A stretch of 64,000 bases of DNA, taken from NCBI RefSeq assembly GCF_910594005.1, contig NC_057848.1:140068155-140132154 (forward strand), read 5' to 3'. Below are positions 10,926 to 22,007 of this stretch, in pieces (the first letter of the stretch is position 1; every line of letters starts with the position of its first letter). Below the pieces are notes generated by a model. That model ran no database searches. It was not told the DNA's origin and worked only from the letters and a program-made list of their open reading frames with translations. Both the position numbers and the translations under genes were made by a program. The DNA is from Cervus elaphus (Eukaryota; Chordata; Mammalia; Artiodactyla; Cervidae).

Positions 10926-11656
10926 CTAACTTACACACATGCATGCATCTGCGCTCTATCATGCTACACACTCATTTCTACAGCTACACACACTGCTTTT
11001 TAAAGAAAATATAACATAAGTCACTTTCTATATACATGAGATTCAGTCTCCTTTTAAAAAATTTAATAAAATGCACAAAATAAGATTTATCATTTTAACC
11101 ATTTGAAAGTGCAAAATTCAGTAATATTTAGTACATTCACAATGCGTTTAATCATTACCAGTATCTTGTTTCAGAAAATATTTATCACTTCAAAAGGAAA
11201 TACTGTCCCCACTAAGCAGTCACTCCCTATTGTCCCTTCCCCACAGTGCCTGACAACCCCCAATCTGCTTTCTGTCTCTATTGGTTTCCTTAAATTTACT
11301 GATAAATTTAATCACAAAATATGTGGTCTACTGTGTCTGGATGTTTTCACTTAACAAAATGTTTTCAAGGTCCATCCATGTTACATCATCTATCATCTAT
11401 CAGTATTTCATTCCTTTTAATAGCTAATTAACATTACATTGTGTGGATATATCATAATTTATCCATTCATCTATCAATGGTCATATGAACTATTTCCACC
11501 ATTTGGCTGCTGCAAAAAATGTTGTTATGGACATTCTCTATAAGTTTTTGAACATTTGTTTTTAATTTTGGAAGTATATACCTACAAGTATTAAATCATA
11601 TATTAATTCTATGTTTAATTCACTGAGTAACAACCAAACCATTTTATACAGAACTT

Positions 11657-11790
11657 GAACCATTCTATATACTTATAATCAATGTATGGGGGCTTCCCCA
11701 GAGGTTCAGCATTAAATATATAGAAGCTGAACCATTTTATATCCTTACAATCAATGTAGGGGGGCTTCCCTAGTGGTTCAATGTAAAGAA
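11657..11790. repeat. 72-bp tandem duplication across an L1/SINE junction
   Basis: The block starting 'gaaccattctatatacttat' at 11657 and the block starting 'gaaccattttatatccttac' at 11729 both contain L1 sequence, 'aatcaatgta' and the first bases of a Bov-tA SINE ('ggggcttccc.. ggttca'). The first copy stops in the SINE and is followed by a short AT-rich filler; the second continues into the full SINE. Confidence 0.75.
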
Positions 11791-11973
11791 TCCACCTACC
11801 AATGTAGGAGATGCCAGTTTGATCCCTGGGTTGGGAAGATCCTCTAAAGAAAGAAATGACAACTAGCTCCAGTATTCTTGCCTGGGAAATCCCATGGACA
11901 GAGGAGCCTGCAGGCTACACTCCATGGGGTGGTAAAGAGTTGCATACAACTTAGTGACTAAAGAACAACAAAA
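11759..11973 (+). mobile_element. Bov-tA SINE in L1
   Basis: Complete tRNA-derived SINE from 'ggcttccctagtggttca' through the B-box-like 'gtttgatccc' and 'tccagtattcttgcctggga' to 'gtgactaaagaacaacaa'. Flanked by 'atcaatgta' / 'atcaatata' (11750-11758, 11974-11982) in the L1. Confidence 0.9.
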
Positions 11974-13020
11974 ATCAATATATAAGGGTTAAAATTTCTC
12001 TACATCCTCACCAACACTTGCTACTATCCTTTCAAAAAATGATAACCAACTTAGTAGATATGAAATAGTATCTCATTGTGATTTTGATTTGCATTTCCTT
12101 AATGACTGATCATTGTTGAACATCTTTTACTGTGTGTGTTGGTCATTTCATATCATCTGCAAAGAAATATTTTCAATCTTTTGTCTATTTTATAATTATA
12201 TTAGTTGTCTTTTTGTTGTTGAGTTGTAGAAGTTATTTTGCTCTGTGCTAGATTCCTATCAAGTACATGATTTGCAAGTATTATCTTTTGCTTCCTGGGT
12301 TGTCTTTTCACTTTCTTAATAGTGTTCTGTGATACATAGTTTTTTTTTTTAATTGATGAAGTTCAATTTATTTTTTCTTTTATTGCCTGTTTTTGTTTCT
12401 CTGGTGTCTTATGTAAGAAATTATTGCCTAGTCAAAGGTCATGAAGATTTACCTTTATGTTTTCTTTTAAGACCTTTATGGTTAGCTCTTCTACTTAAGT
12501 ATTTGATATATTTTTATTTAATTTCTACATATAAGTTAATGGTCCAACTTCATGCTTTTGCATGTGGATATCCACCTGTCCCACCACTATTCACTGAAGA
12601 GACTATTCTTTCTGATATGAATGGTCTTGCTGAAAATCAACTGATCATAGATTTACAGATTTCTGAACTCTCAATTCTATTCCATTGATCTGTACATGTA
12701 TCCTTAGGTCAGTACTACATTTCTTAGATTACTGTAGTTTTGTAGTAAGCTTGAAGATGGGAAACATGAGTTTTTCTGTCCTCTTTGTTCTTTTTTTCCT
12801 GTTTATAGTCTCTAAAAGGGAGTGAGTGGAGGCTGCATGGCACTGGAGGAGATACCCCAAGTCCAAGGTCAGGAGCAAAGAGAGCACACTGGTCACAGCA
12901 AACACCCTCTTCCAACAACACAAGATAAGACTCTACACATGGACATCACCAGATGGTCAACACTGAAATCAGACTGATTATATTCTTTGCAGCCAAAGAC
13001 GAAGAAGCTCTATACACTCA

Positions 13021-13470
13021 GCAAAAACAAGACCGGGAGTTGACTGTGGCTCAGATCATGAACTCCTTATTGCGAAATTCAGACTTAAATTGAAAAAAGT
13101 AGGGAAAACCACTAGACCATTCAGGTATGACCTAAATCAAATCCCTTACGATTATACAGTGGAAGTGACAAATAGATTTAAGGGACTAGATCTGATAGAC
13201 AGAGTGCCTGATGAACTATGGATGGAGATTCGTGACACTGTACAGGAGACAGAGATCAAGACCATCCTCAAGAAAAAGAAATGCAAAAAAGCAAAACGGC
13301 TGTCTGAGGAGGCCTTACAAAGAGCTGTGAAAAGAAGAGAAGCAAAAAGCAAAGGAGAAAGATATACCCATTTGAATGCAGAGTTCCAAAGAATAGCAAG
13401 GAGAGATAACAAAGCCCTCCTCGGTGATCAGTGCAAAGAAACAGTAAAACAACAGAATGGGAAAGACTAG
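13021..13470 (+). pseudogene. BovB endonuclease C-terminus plus linker remnant
   Basis: An open frame from about 13021 to 13470 continues past the annotated-looking ATG at 13090. It contains Ser-Asp-His at 13051-13059, the conserved C-terminal catalytic triplet of APE-type LINE endonucleases, followed by the basic linker rich in Lys and Arg. The upstream endonuclease part is in another frame (stop at 12964). It is a fragment without function, and the ATG at 13090 is an internal methionine rather than a start. Confidence 0.85.
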
Positions 13471-14136
13471 AGATCTCTTCAAGAAAATTAGAGATACCAA
13501 GGGAACATTTTTAGGCAAAGCTGGGCTCAATAAAGGACAGAAATGGTATGGACCTAACAGAAGCAGAAGATATTAAGAGAAGAGGTGGCAAGAATACACA
13601 GAAGAACTCTATAAAAAAAAGATCTTCATGACCCAGATAATCACGATTGTGTGATCACTCACCTAGAGCCAGACACCCTGGAATGTGAAGTCAAGTGGGC
13701 CTTAGGAAGCATCACTATAAACAAAGCTAGTGGAGGTGATGGAACTCCAGTTGAGCTATTTCAAATCCTAAAAGATGATGCTGTGAAAGTCCTGCACTCA
13801 ATACGCCAGCAAATTTGGAAAATGCAGCAGTGGCCACAGGATTGGAAAAGGTAAGTTTTCATTCCAATCCCAAAGAAAGGCAATGCCAAAGAATGCTCAA
13901 ACTACCACGCAATTGCACTCATCTCACACACTAATAAAGTAATGCTCAAAATTCTCCAAGCCAGGCTTCAGCAATACATGAACCATGAATTTCCAGACAT
14001 TCAAGCTAGTTTTAGAAAAGGCAGAGGAACCAGACATCAAATTGGCAACAACCGTTGGATCATCGAAAAAGCACGAGAGTTCCAGAAAAACATCTATTTC
14101 TGCTTTAATGACTATGTCAAAGCCTTTGACTGTGTT

Positions 14137-14492
14137 CAGTTCAGTTCAGTTCAGTTACTCAGCCCTGTCTGACTCTTTGCGACTCCATGGACTGCAGCAT
14201 GCCAGGCCTCCCTGTCCATCACCAACTCCCAGAGTTTACTCAAACTCATGTCCATAGAGTCGGTGATGCCATCCAGCCATCTCATCCTCTGTCATCCCCT
14301 TCTCCTTCTGCCTTCAATTCTTCCCAGCATCATGGTCTTTTCAAATGAGTCAGCTCTTCCCATCAGGTGGCCAAAGTATTGGAGTTTCAGCTTCAACATC
14401 AGTCCTTCCAATGAATATTCAGGACTGATTTCCTTTAAGACGGACTGGATTGATCTCCTTGCATTCCAAGGGACTCTTAAGAGTCTTCTCTT
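14137..14492 (-). mobile_element. BovB tail nested in opposite orientation
   Basis: A 3'-end BovB fragment in minus orientation, with the tail reading as four 'ttcag' units on the plus strand, sits inside the RT domain of the plus-strand BovB. Flanking bases are 'gactgtgtt' (14128-14136) and 'gacttgtt' (14493-14500), a duplication with one base lost. The host BovB resumes at 'ggatcaccacaaactctgg'. Confidence 0.92.
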
Positions 14493-14535
14493 GACTTGTT
14501 AGGATCACCACAAACTCTGGAAAATTCTTCAAGAG

Positions 14536-14883
14536 ATGGGAATACCAGACCACCTGACCTGCCTCCTGAGAAATCTCTATGCAGGTCAAGAAGCAACAGT
14601 TAGAACTGGACATGGAACAACAGACTGCTTCCAAATAGGAAAAGGAGTATGTCTAGGCTGTATATTGTCACTCTGCTTATTTAATTTATATGCAGACTAC
14701 ATCATGAGATACGCTCGGCTGAAAGAAGCAGAAGCTGGAATCAAGATTGCTGGGAGAAATATCAATAAACTCAGATATGCAGATGATACCACCCTTAAGG
14801 CAGGAAGCAAGGAAGTACTAAAGAGCCTCTTGATGAAAGTGAAAGAGGAGAGTGAAAACGTTGGCTTAAAACTCAACATTTAG
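14536..14883 (+). pseudogene. BovB RT remnant after the nested insertion
   Basis: Frame of 115 codons covering the second half of the RT core, with the YADD box at 14776-14787. It terminates at a TAG where related copies read a glutamine codon. The antisense strand has a 60-codon shadow frame. Confidence 0.88.
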
Positions 14884-15662
14884 AAATCTAAGATCATGGC
14901 ATCTGGTCCCATCAGTTCATGGCAAATAGACGGGGAAACAGTGGAAACAGTGTCAGACTTTATTTTTTTGGGCTCCAAAATCACTGCAGATGGTGACTGC
15001 AGCATGAAATTAAAAGACGCTTACTCTTTGAAAGAAAAGTTATGACCAACCTAGATAGCATATTAAAAAGAAGAGACATTACTTTGACAACAAAGGTCCA
15101 TCTAGTCAAGATTATGGTTTTTCCAGTAGTCATGTATGGATGTGAGAGTTGGACTATAAAGAAACCTGAGCGCCGAAGAATTGATGCTTTTGAACTGTGG
15201 TGTTGGAGAAGACTCTTGAGAGTCCCTTGGACCGCAAGGAGATCCAACTAGTCCATCCTAAAGGAAATTAGTCCTGAATATTCATTGGAAGGACTGATGT
15301 TGAAGCTGAAACTCCAATACTTTGGCCATCTGATGCAAAGAACTGAGTTATTTGAAAAGAACCTGATGCTGGAAAAGACTGAAGGCGGGAGGAGAAGGGG
15401 ATGACAATGGATGAGATGGTTGGATTGCATCACTGACTCAATGGACATGAGTTTGAGTATACTCCGGGAGGTGGTGATGGCCATGGAGGCCTGGCGTGCT
15501 GCAGTCTGTGGAGTCACAGACTCGGACATGACTGAGCAACTGAACTGAACTGAACCTCTAAAATTTCATTTGAATTTCAGGATCAGCTTTTTTATTTAAA
15601 AAAGGCATCTAGGATTTTGAAAGAGATTACATTGAATCTGTGCATCACTTTGGTAGCCAACA

Positions 15663-16103
15663 ATGGACAAGGAGGGCCTATTTGGAGAGAGAAGAGCATA
15701 AGAAAGCATATATTAGCAAGGCTTACAGTCGACTTGGTTCTGGCATTGGGCAAAAACAAGGTAACATGGAAGCTAAGCTGCAAAAAATATTGTGTACAAG
15801 GGTTTTATGTACAAAAGTGATGAACTGGGTCTCAATTTTAGAAGTAAGTAGGCAACTATCTCATAGCTTTTGATCAGAGGAATGAAATAATCAGAGGTAA
15901 AATTTCAGCACACTAACTCAACAGTATTGTGAAGTAATGAAAGGGTAGGCTCATCATTATCACTTGGGGAGCAAGAGTGATAGTAAAATGGAGAAATTAT
16001 AAAGTTCTTAACTATGGTACTAATGAAGTGAATGGTAAAGAAGGGATCATGTGAGATATGGAGGTGGCATTTCTAATATTTGGCAGCAGATTAGATGGTG
16101 GGT
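15663..16103. other. Unassigned sequence
   Basis: Sequence between the L1 end and the next SINE. Parts resemble old mammalian repeat DNA but I could not assign them. Confidence 0.4.
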
Positions 16104-16116
16104 AAGGGTTATATGT

Positions 16117-16252
16117 CGAAGAAGGCAATGGCAACCCACTCCAGTACTCTTGCCTGGAAAATTCCATGGGCAGAGGAATCTGGTGGGCTGCCGTCTATGG
16201 GGTCGCACAGAGTCGGACACAACTGAAGCGACTTAGCAGCAGCAGCAGCAGC
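16117..16252 (+). mobile_element. Bov-A-type SINE with (AGC)n tail
   Basis: A 5'-truncated SINE beginning 'gaaggcaatggcaacccact' and ending 'gaagcgacttagcagcagc' with a six-unit CAG/AGC microsatellite tail. Flanked by 'aagggttatatgt' (16104-16116) and 'aaggcttatgtgt' (16253-16265), 11 of 13 identical. Confidence 0.92.
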
Positions 16253-16261
16253 AAGGCTTAT

Positions 16262-16800
16262 GTGTAACAAAGTACTCTAAAACTTAGTGACATAAAACAA
16301 CAATAAATGTATCTTATCTCTTAAAATTCCTGAGGATCAGAAATTTGGGAGTTGACTTAGCTGGGGGATGGGATTCTGTCTTGGGGAATCTCAGAAGTTA
16401 TGGGCAGCTGCTAGTCAAGGCTGCAGTTACCTGAAGGCTCACCCAGGGCTGAACCATCCACTCCCAAGGTGGCTCACTCACACGGCTGATAAGGCAGTGC
16501 TGGCTGTTGGCAGGAAGCATCAACTGCTCCCCTCAAAGGCTTTTCTATAAGTCAACTTGTATGTCTTCATGTTGTGGTGACTGGCGTTCCCCAGAGTGAG
16601 TAACTGAAGAGCCTAAGGCAGAAGCTGTAATGTTTTTTATAATCTAGGTCAGAAGTCTCACACTGCTACTTTTACAACATCCTATTGGTCACATAGATCA
16701 GTCATAATTCAAAATGAGAGGGGACTATACAAGGGTACAGATGCCAAGAGAAGAGAATGGTTGAGGGACATCTTGGTGACTGGCTACCAAAGTGTGCTTT
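16262..16800. repeat. Old mammalian interspersed repeat, family unresolved
   Basis: The order 'cttagtgacataaaacaaca', 'ggctcactcacacggctgat', 'gctggctgttgg', 'gcagaagctgtaatg', 'catcctattggtcac' and 'ggggactatacaagggt' is a pattern I recognise as a dispersed mammalian repeat. I cannot name the family with certainty. No coding potential. Confidence 0.5.
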
Positions 16801-17757
16801 TGTTTGATACTTTATCTCCCCAGATCCTAGTGCATGACCAATGTGAAAACCGGAAGGTGGCTGTGAGCTTTTAAGCTTGTATAATAGAGAGAATTGTAGT
16901 TCCATGCTTTACAGGAATAGAGATGAAGCTTGTTTGAAAGGGAAGATTATAAGTTTGATTTCTCTTTAAACATTTTCCTTGAGAAATATATAAAAGAATG
17001 TATTTATTTTTCTAATCCCTCAAATCTCAAATGTTAATTGAAAGAGACAAAATTCAACACATACTCTTCTATATTCAATCCCCTCCAAGTGCATAAATAT
17101 AAGAAGTGGCATGAACCACTGATTCATTTTAGATGAAATTTTTTGCTTTTTGGCAGATGCTGTAATATTGAATAAACTTGAAAAACTTTTTTAGGAGAGC
17201 TTCTTAACAAGTGCAGTGCTCATGGAGATGTGATGAAGGATTCTCAAAGAGGCAAAACAGAGATGATTTCGCTTTCTGTGCTATGAAAGTTAATGAATTC
17301 GAAGAAAAATCATAATAGACTTTTACTTTTAAGAGATGTATTTTTCTCTGCCATAAACCCAAATCCCTAATCTCTGCTGTCATTCTATAATGATAACAGG
17401 TAATATGACTGCATGTATCTACCTAATCACACAGAACCAGACACTTAATAACACAAAGCTTCAGGGCTGTCTCTTGACTTGCTTAACCGTCATGGGTGCT
17501 ATTCTTATACTCTGGATGTAAAACTTCATTACTCCTTTAATTACCTATTAGAATTGCACATACTACCCAGAGACTTTTAAATGTAAATATGAGTGTGTAT
17601 ATGAGGAGAATCTAATAATTTGCTTGCATGTATGCATGTCTCATTCCACTGAAAAGCATCATGTCTTTGTGCTGTTGCAACAGGTATATAATCTGTTCAT
17701 TCATACATAATTTGAGAGTTGCAAGATAATTTTCTCTGAACATCTGACCACCAACAG
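16801..17757. other. Unassigned AT-rich sequence
   Basis: About 1 kb without a recognised repeat or gene. Confidence 0.5.
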
Positions 17758-17797
17758 TAAAAAACAACAACAACAACAACAACAAAAAAAAAAAAAC
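17758..17797. repeat. (AAC)n / poly(A) simple repeat
   Basis: A CAA-repeat run followed by an uninterrupted A tract; looks like a decayed retroposon tail but no element body is seen next to it. Confidence 0.85.
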
Positions 17798-18693
17798 AGT
17801 CTTAGAGCCTAAATTGCTACCACTCTCTTTTCTAGACTAAGTGACATAAATGATTTATTATACTGTAATGCCTATTTGTCTGTGAAGGGTGTTCATTTAA
17901 TAGTTAGTAAAACTAACTGCAGCTTTTATAACCTAACTAAAGAGTTGTCTCATTTCCTCTTATTGCTGTGATTTGAATAGAAAAATATACTTCTGGAAAT
18001 AATTATTTTAGCACAGGACTGATTTCATGTACTTCTTCCAATGATTACAGCATCAATATACACTACCTGCCCAATCTATCACTGGCTATAATGGGGGAAA
18101 TTTTAGTTGACACTAATGAATCTTGCAAGTGCAAGGGACCTGAACAGGCATACAGATAAGTGGTGAAGCATCTTGGAAATGGTTATTAATGCAAGAGCTA
18201 TTCTGTCTGAGAGAGAAGTCATAAAACCTGCTACGAACATTAAACAAAGGGTTTTTATTTTCTTTGTTGTTGTTGCTTTTTACTTTTTTGTTTGCAGTGC
18301 TTACATTCCACTGCATTTAAATATCTCATTTAACAAGTACCATGTAATTTTAAGGAGACTAAGGTGCACATTTAACAGTACTAATTTGGGGACCATACAC
18401 TGAGAAAGGACTGCTATAAACCTACAGTGCTATTAGTGATAAGAAACAGCCCAAGGTATGTATATCCCAGGAGATACTTGATGGTTTTCCAAAAGTAATT
18501 GAAAACTGAGAATGTGGTGGTTTGGATAATTCTCAATTCTGATGTACTTCTCACACAGTCAAGTTACTCTGAGGATTTATCTGAGGCTCTTGTCCACTTT
18601 CAAGTCTTCTTTAAAAAGAAAACCAGGTAGATTCAACTACTGATAAAATTAAATAAATAAAATTCACTTATTTTATGAATAAAATCTGTATAT
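17798..18693. other. Unassigned AT-rich sequence
   Basis: No recognised repeat or gene; short frames only. Confidence 0.5.
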
Positions 18694-20800
18694 GAAAGCT
18701 TTTAAATTTAATTTAGTTCCACTTGTTTATTTTTAATTTTTTTCCCTTGCTTTAGAAAACAAATAAAAAAAATATTGCTGTGATTTATGTAAGTGAGTGT
18801 TCTACCTACGTTTTTTTCTAAGAATTTTATAGCATTCAGTCTTAAATTTTGGTCTTTCATTTGTTTTGAGTTTATTTTTGTATATGGTGCTAGAGAATGT
18901 TCTAATTTCATTCTTTTACATGCAGTTGTCCAGTTTTCCAAGCACCACTTATTGAAGAGTCTGTCTTATCTTCATTGTATATTCTTGCTTCCTTTGTCAT
19001 AGATTAGGTGACCACAAGTGTATGTGTTTATCTCTGGACTTTCTATCCTATTCCATTGATCTATGTATCTGTTTTGTGCCAATACCATACTGTTTTGATT
19101 ACTGTAGCACTGTAATATAGTCTGAAGTCAGTGAGCATGATTCCTCCAGCTCAATTATTCTTCCTCAAGTTTGTTTTGGCTATTCAGCATCTTTTGCATT
19201 TCCATGCAAATTTTAATATTATTTGCTCTAGTTCTATGAAAGATGCCATTGGTATTTCATAGGGATTGCATTGAATCCATAGATCACTTTGGGTATTATA
19301 GTGGTCTTAACTCTATTAGCTCTTCCAATCCAAGAACACATTATGTCTTTCCCTCTGTTTGTATCCCCTTCAATTTCTTTCATCAGCATCTTACAGTTTT
19401 CAGAGTACATGTCTTTTGTCTCCTTAAGTAGGATTATTCCTAGGTATTTTATTCTATTTGATGCAATGGTAAATAGAATTGTTTCATTAACTTTGCTATC
19501 TGATAGTTCGTTATTAGTATATAGAAATGCAACAGCTTTTGTACATTAATTTTGTATCTTGAAACTTTATCAAATTCATTGATGAGCTCCAATAGTCTTT
19601 TGGTCACATCTTTAGCATTTCCTATGTATAGTACCATCCCATCTGCAAATTACTTCTTTTCCAATTTGGATTTCTTTTATTTCTTTTTTGTTCTCTGATT
19701 GTTATGGCTGTGACTTCCAAAACTATGTTGAATAAAAGTGGCAAGATTGGACATCCTTGTCTTGTTCCTGATCTTAGAGGAAATGCTTTTAGCATTAGAG
19801 CTGTGGGTTTGTCAAATATGGTCTTAAAAGCTTTTGCACAGCAAAGGAAACCACTGACAAAATGAAAACACAACCTACTGAAAGGGATAAGATGATATGA
19901 TATCATGCAAAGATATGACCAATAAGGGGTTAATATCCAACATATGTAAACAGTCAGTAAAACTCAACTTCAAAAAATAAACAACCCAATTAAAAATGGG
20001 ACGAAGAAATAAGTTGACATTTTTCCAAAGAGGACATGCAGATGGCCAACAGTCACATGAAAAGATAACCATCAGGGAAATACAAATCAAAATGATAATG
20101 AGGTATCATCTCACACTTTTCAGAATGGCTATCATCACAAAGAACACAAATAAGGAATGCTGGTAAGGATGGAGAGAAAAGGGAACCCTAGTACACTATT
20201 GGTGGGAATGCAAATTGGTGCAGCCACTGTGGAAAATGGTATGAAGGTTTCTCAAAAAAAAAAAAAAAACAAACCTAAAAAACAGAACTAACATATGACC
20301 CAGCAATTCCACTCCTGGACAGACATCCAAAAGAAACAAAAACATTAATTCAAAAGGATACTTGCACCCCAGTGTTCATTGCAGTATCATTTACAATTAC
20401 TCAAGGCATGAAAGCAACCTAAATGTCTGTCAACAAATGAATAGGTAAAGGAAAAGTGATATATAAACACACACACACACAATGGAATACTACCAAGCAT
20501 ATCAAAGAATGAAACTTTGCCATCTGCAGCAACAGAGATGGACTTCAAGGGCTTTATGTTAAATGAAATAAGTTAGACAGGGAAAGACAAATACTGTATG
20601 ATATCACTTACACGAGGAATCTAAGAAACACAACAAACTAGTGAATAAAATAATAAAGAGGCAGACTCATAGAGAACAAACTAGTGGTCATTAGTAGGGA
20701 GAGAGAAGGAAGGAGGGGTGATATAGGGGTGGGGGAGTGTTATTATCAGATTATACCTCAAAATTGTAAAGAACTATAGGATTTAAATAATCTTTAATTT
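18694..20800 (+). mobile_element. L1 with 5' inversion (twin-primed)
   Basis: From 18694 to about 19826 the sequence is L1 ORF2 in reverse orientation (late ORF2 back into the RT region). From about 19827 to 20800 it is late ORF2 and 3' UTR in sense orientation. The inverted part starts in L1 order at '..aaagcttt' (18695-18702) and the sense part starts at 'aaaagcttttgcacagc' (19828), so the two halves meet at the same L1 position. That is the signature of twin priming. No clear target duplication was found. Confidence 0.88.
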
Positions 20801-21205
20801 ATTAAAAAAAATTTTTTTTTAATTTGTTTGTGGTTCAGAGATGGAAAGTGGCCCAGTAGGTACCTTTCCCTAGACACTTCAGATGATGCTTTGCATGACT
20901 CGCTTTGTGGGACTGGAGATGACCTGAAATCCTATCTCTCCTCTTTGTGGGGAGATGTGAAAGGAATTGCAGCATTGTTATTGTTGAATCAAAAGCTTCA
21001 CAGCATGATTCTTGGTTTATCTACTGTGTAAACTGCCATAACCCCAATCTCCAGAGTCTGAATCATTTCTATCAACTCAGTGTCTGAGTTTTGACATAAA
21101 TACGAAAGAAATTTCTAAATGGGATAACAAGTTTTACTTGAGAAGCATTTTTCTGGGATACTGTGGAGATAACTTGGGTTGACTGACACAACCTACACTG
21201 GGAGC
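20801..21205. other. Unassigned sequence
   Basis: No recognised repeat. A 67-codon frame at 20828-21031 shows no known domain and is not supported. Confidence 0.45.
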
Positions 21206-21218
21206 AGATAAAAGGGAG

Positions 21219-21457
21219 TTGCTGCTGCTGCTAAGTCGCTTCAGTCCCGTCCGACTCTATGCGACCCTATGGACTGGAGCCCGCCAGGCTCCTCTGTCCA
21301 TGGTATTCTCTGGGCAAGAATACTGGAATAGGTTGCCCTTTCCTCCTCCAGGGGATCTTCCTGACCAAGGGATCAAACCCTAGTCTCTCATGTCTCCTGC
21401 ATTAGCAGACAGGTTCCTTACCACTAGCTCCACCTGGGAAGCCCCAAACACCTGGGA
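21219..21457 (-). mobile_element. Bov-A/Bov-tA SINE, reverse
   Basis: Starts with a (GCT)4 tail and 'aagtcgcttcagtc', ends in 'cacctgggaagcccc'. Flanked by 'agataaaagggag' (21206-21218) and 'agacaaaagggag' (21458-21470), 12 of 13 identical. The 'cacctgggaag' motif is repeated once at the 5' end. Confidence 0.93.
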
Positions 21458-21775
21458 AGACAAAAGGGAGCTCTGTCCTCTGAATGATAAAACTATCTTT
21501 GCTGATGGGAAATGTATGATGCTTTGAGAGATTTTTCCTCTCCTGTTCCATTTCATCTTCTTCTCTGATCCAATCCCTCCTGTGATCAGTGATGCTGACT
21601 GTAGAATGGCTGACTGGGATAAATGGCACAGTCTATGGTAATGGAGGCGGAACAAATTAACTGATCCCTTTGGGAACAGAATGGGTGCCATTTTAATTAT
21701 TAGTGGACGGAGCAAGCCAATCACAGACACTGCCACAGAAATGAGTATGTAAAATCCACTTTGTTAATGTCCTAA

Positions 21776-21993
21776 GTGGAAGTAGGAAGTGTTATAGTCA
21801 CTCAGTCAAGTCCGACTCTGCAACCCCATGGATTGTAGCCCGCCAGGCTCCTCTGTCCAAAGGATTCTCCAGGCAAGATCACTGGAGTAGGTTGCCATTT
21901 CCTTCTCTAGCTGATTTTCCCAACCCAGCAATCGAACCTGGGTCTCCTGCACTGCAGGCAGATTCTTTACCATCTGAACCACTAGGGAAGCCC
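21776..21993 (-). mobile_element. Bov-tA SINE, perfect 14-bp target duplication
   Basis: Complete reverse-oriented SINE ending in 'ccactagggaagccc'. The target 'tgttaatgtcctaa' is present without change at 21762-21775 and 21994-22007, so this is one of the younger insertions here. Confidence 0.96.
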
Positions 21994-22007
21994 TGTTAAT
22001 GTCCTAA

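Larger units (their letters stand above)
12818..15555 (+). mobile_element. BovB LINE, 2.7 kb, with endonuclease end and RT
   Basis: This is the longest BovB in the window. It starts in the C-terminal part of the APE-type endonuclease, continues through the linker, RT core and C-terminal region, and ends in a clean (CTGAA)n tail at 15555. A perfect 8-bp duplication (CTCTAAAA) in the host L1 fixes both ends. The copy is dead: frameshifts near 12964, 13485 and 13620, a stop at the end of the RT segment, and an opposite-strand BovB tail (14137-14492) inside the RT domain. Confidence 0.95.
11046..15662 (-). mobile_element. Old L1, 3' UTR and late ORF2, split twice
   Basis: Reverse-oriented L1 runs from its 3' UTR (about 11046) through late ORF2 to 12817, then resumes at 15564 ('tttcatttgaatttcagga .. 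gattacattgaatctgtg') until about 15662. It is interrupted by a Bov-tA SINE (11759-11973) and by a BovB (12818-15555). The BovB break is exact: the L1 bases 'ctctaaaa' occur at 12810-12817 and again at 15556-15563. Frame 12353-12688 is antisense L1, not a gene. Confidence 0.9.

Noticed and set aside
12353..12688. 111-codon hydrophobic frame that looks like a membrane protein
   Set aside because: It is antisense L1 ORF2; T-rich antisense L1 often gives Leu/Phe-rich frames.
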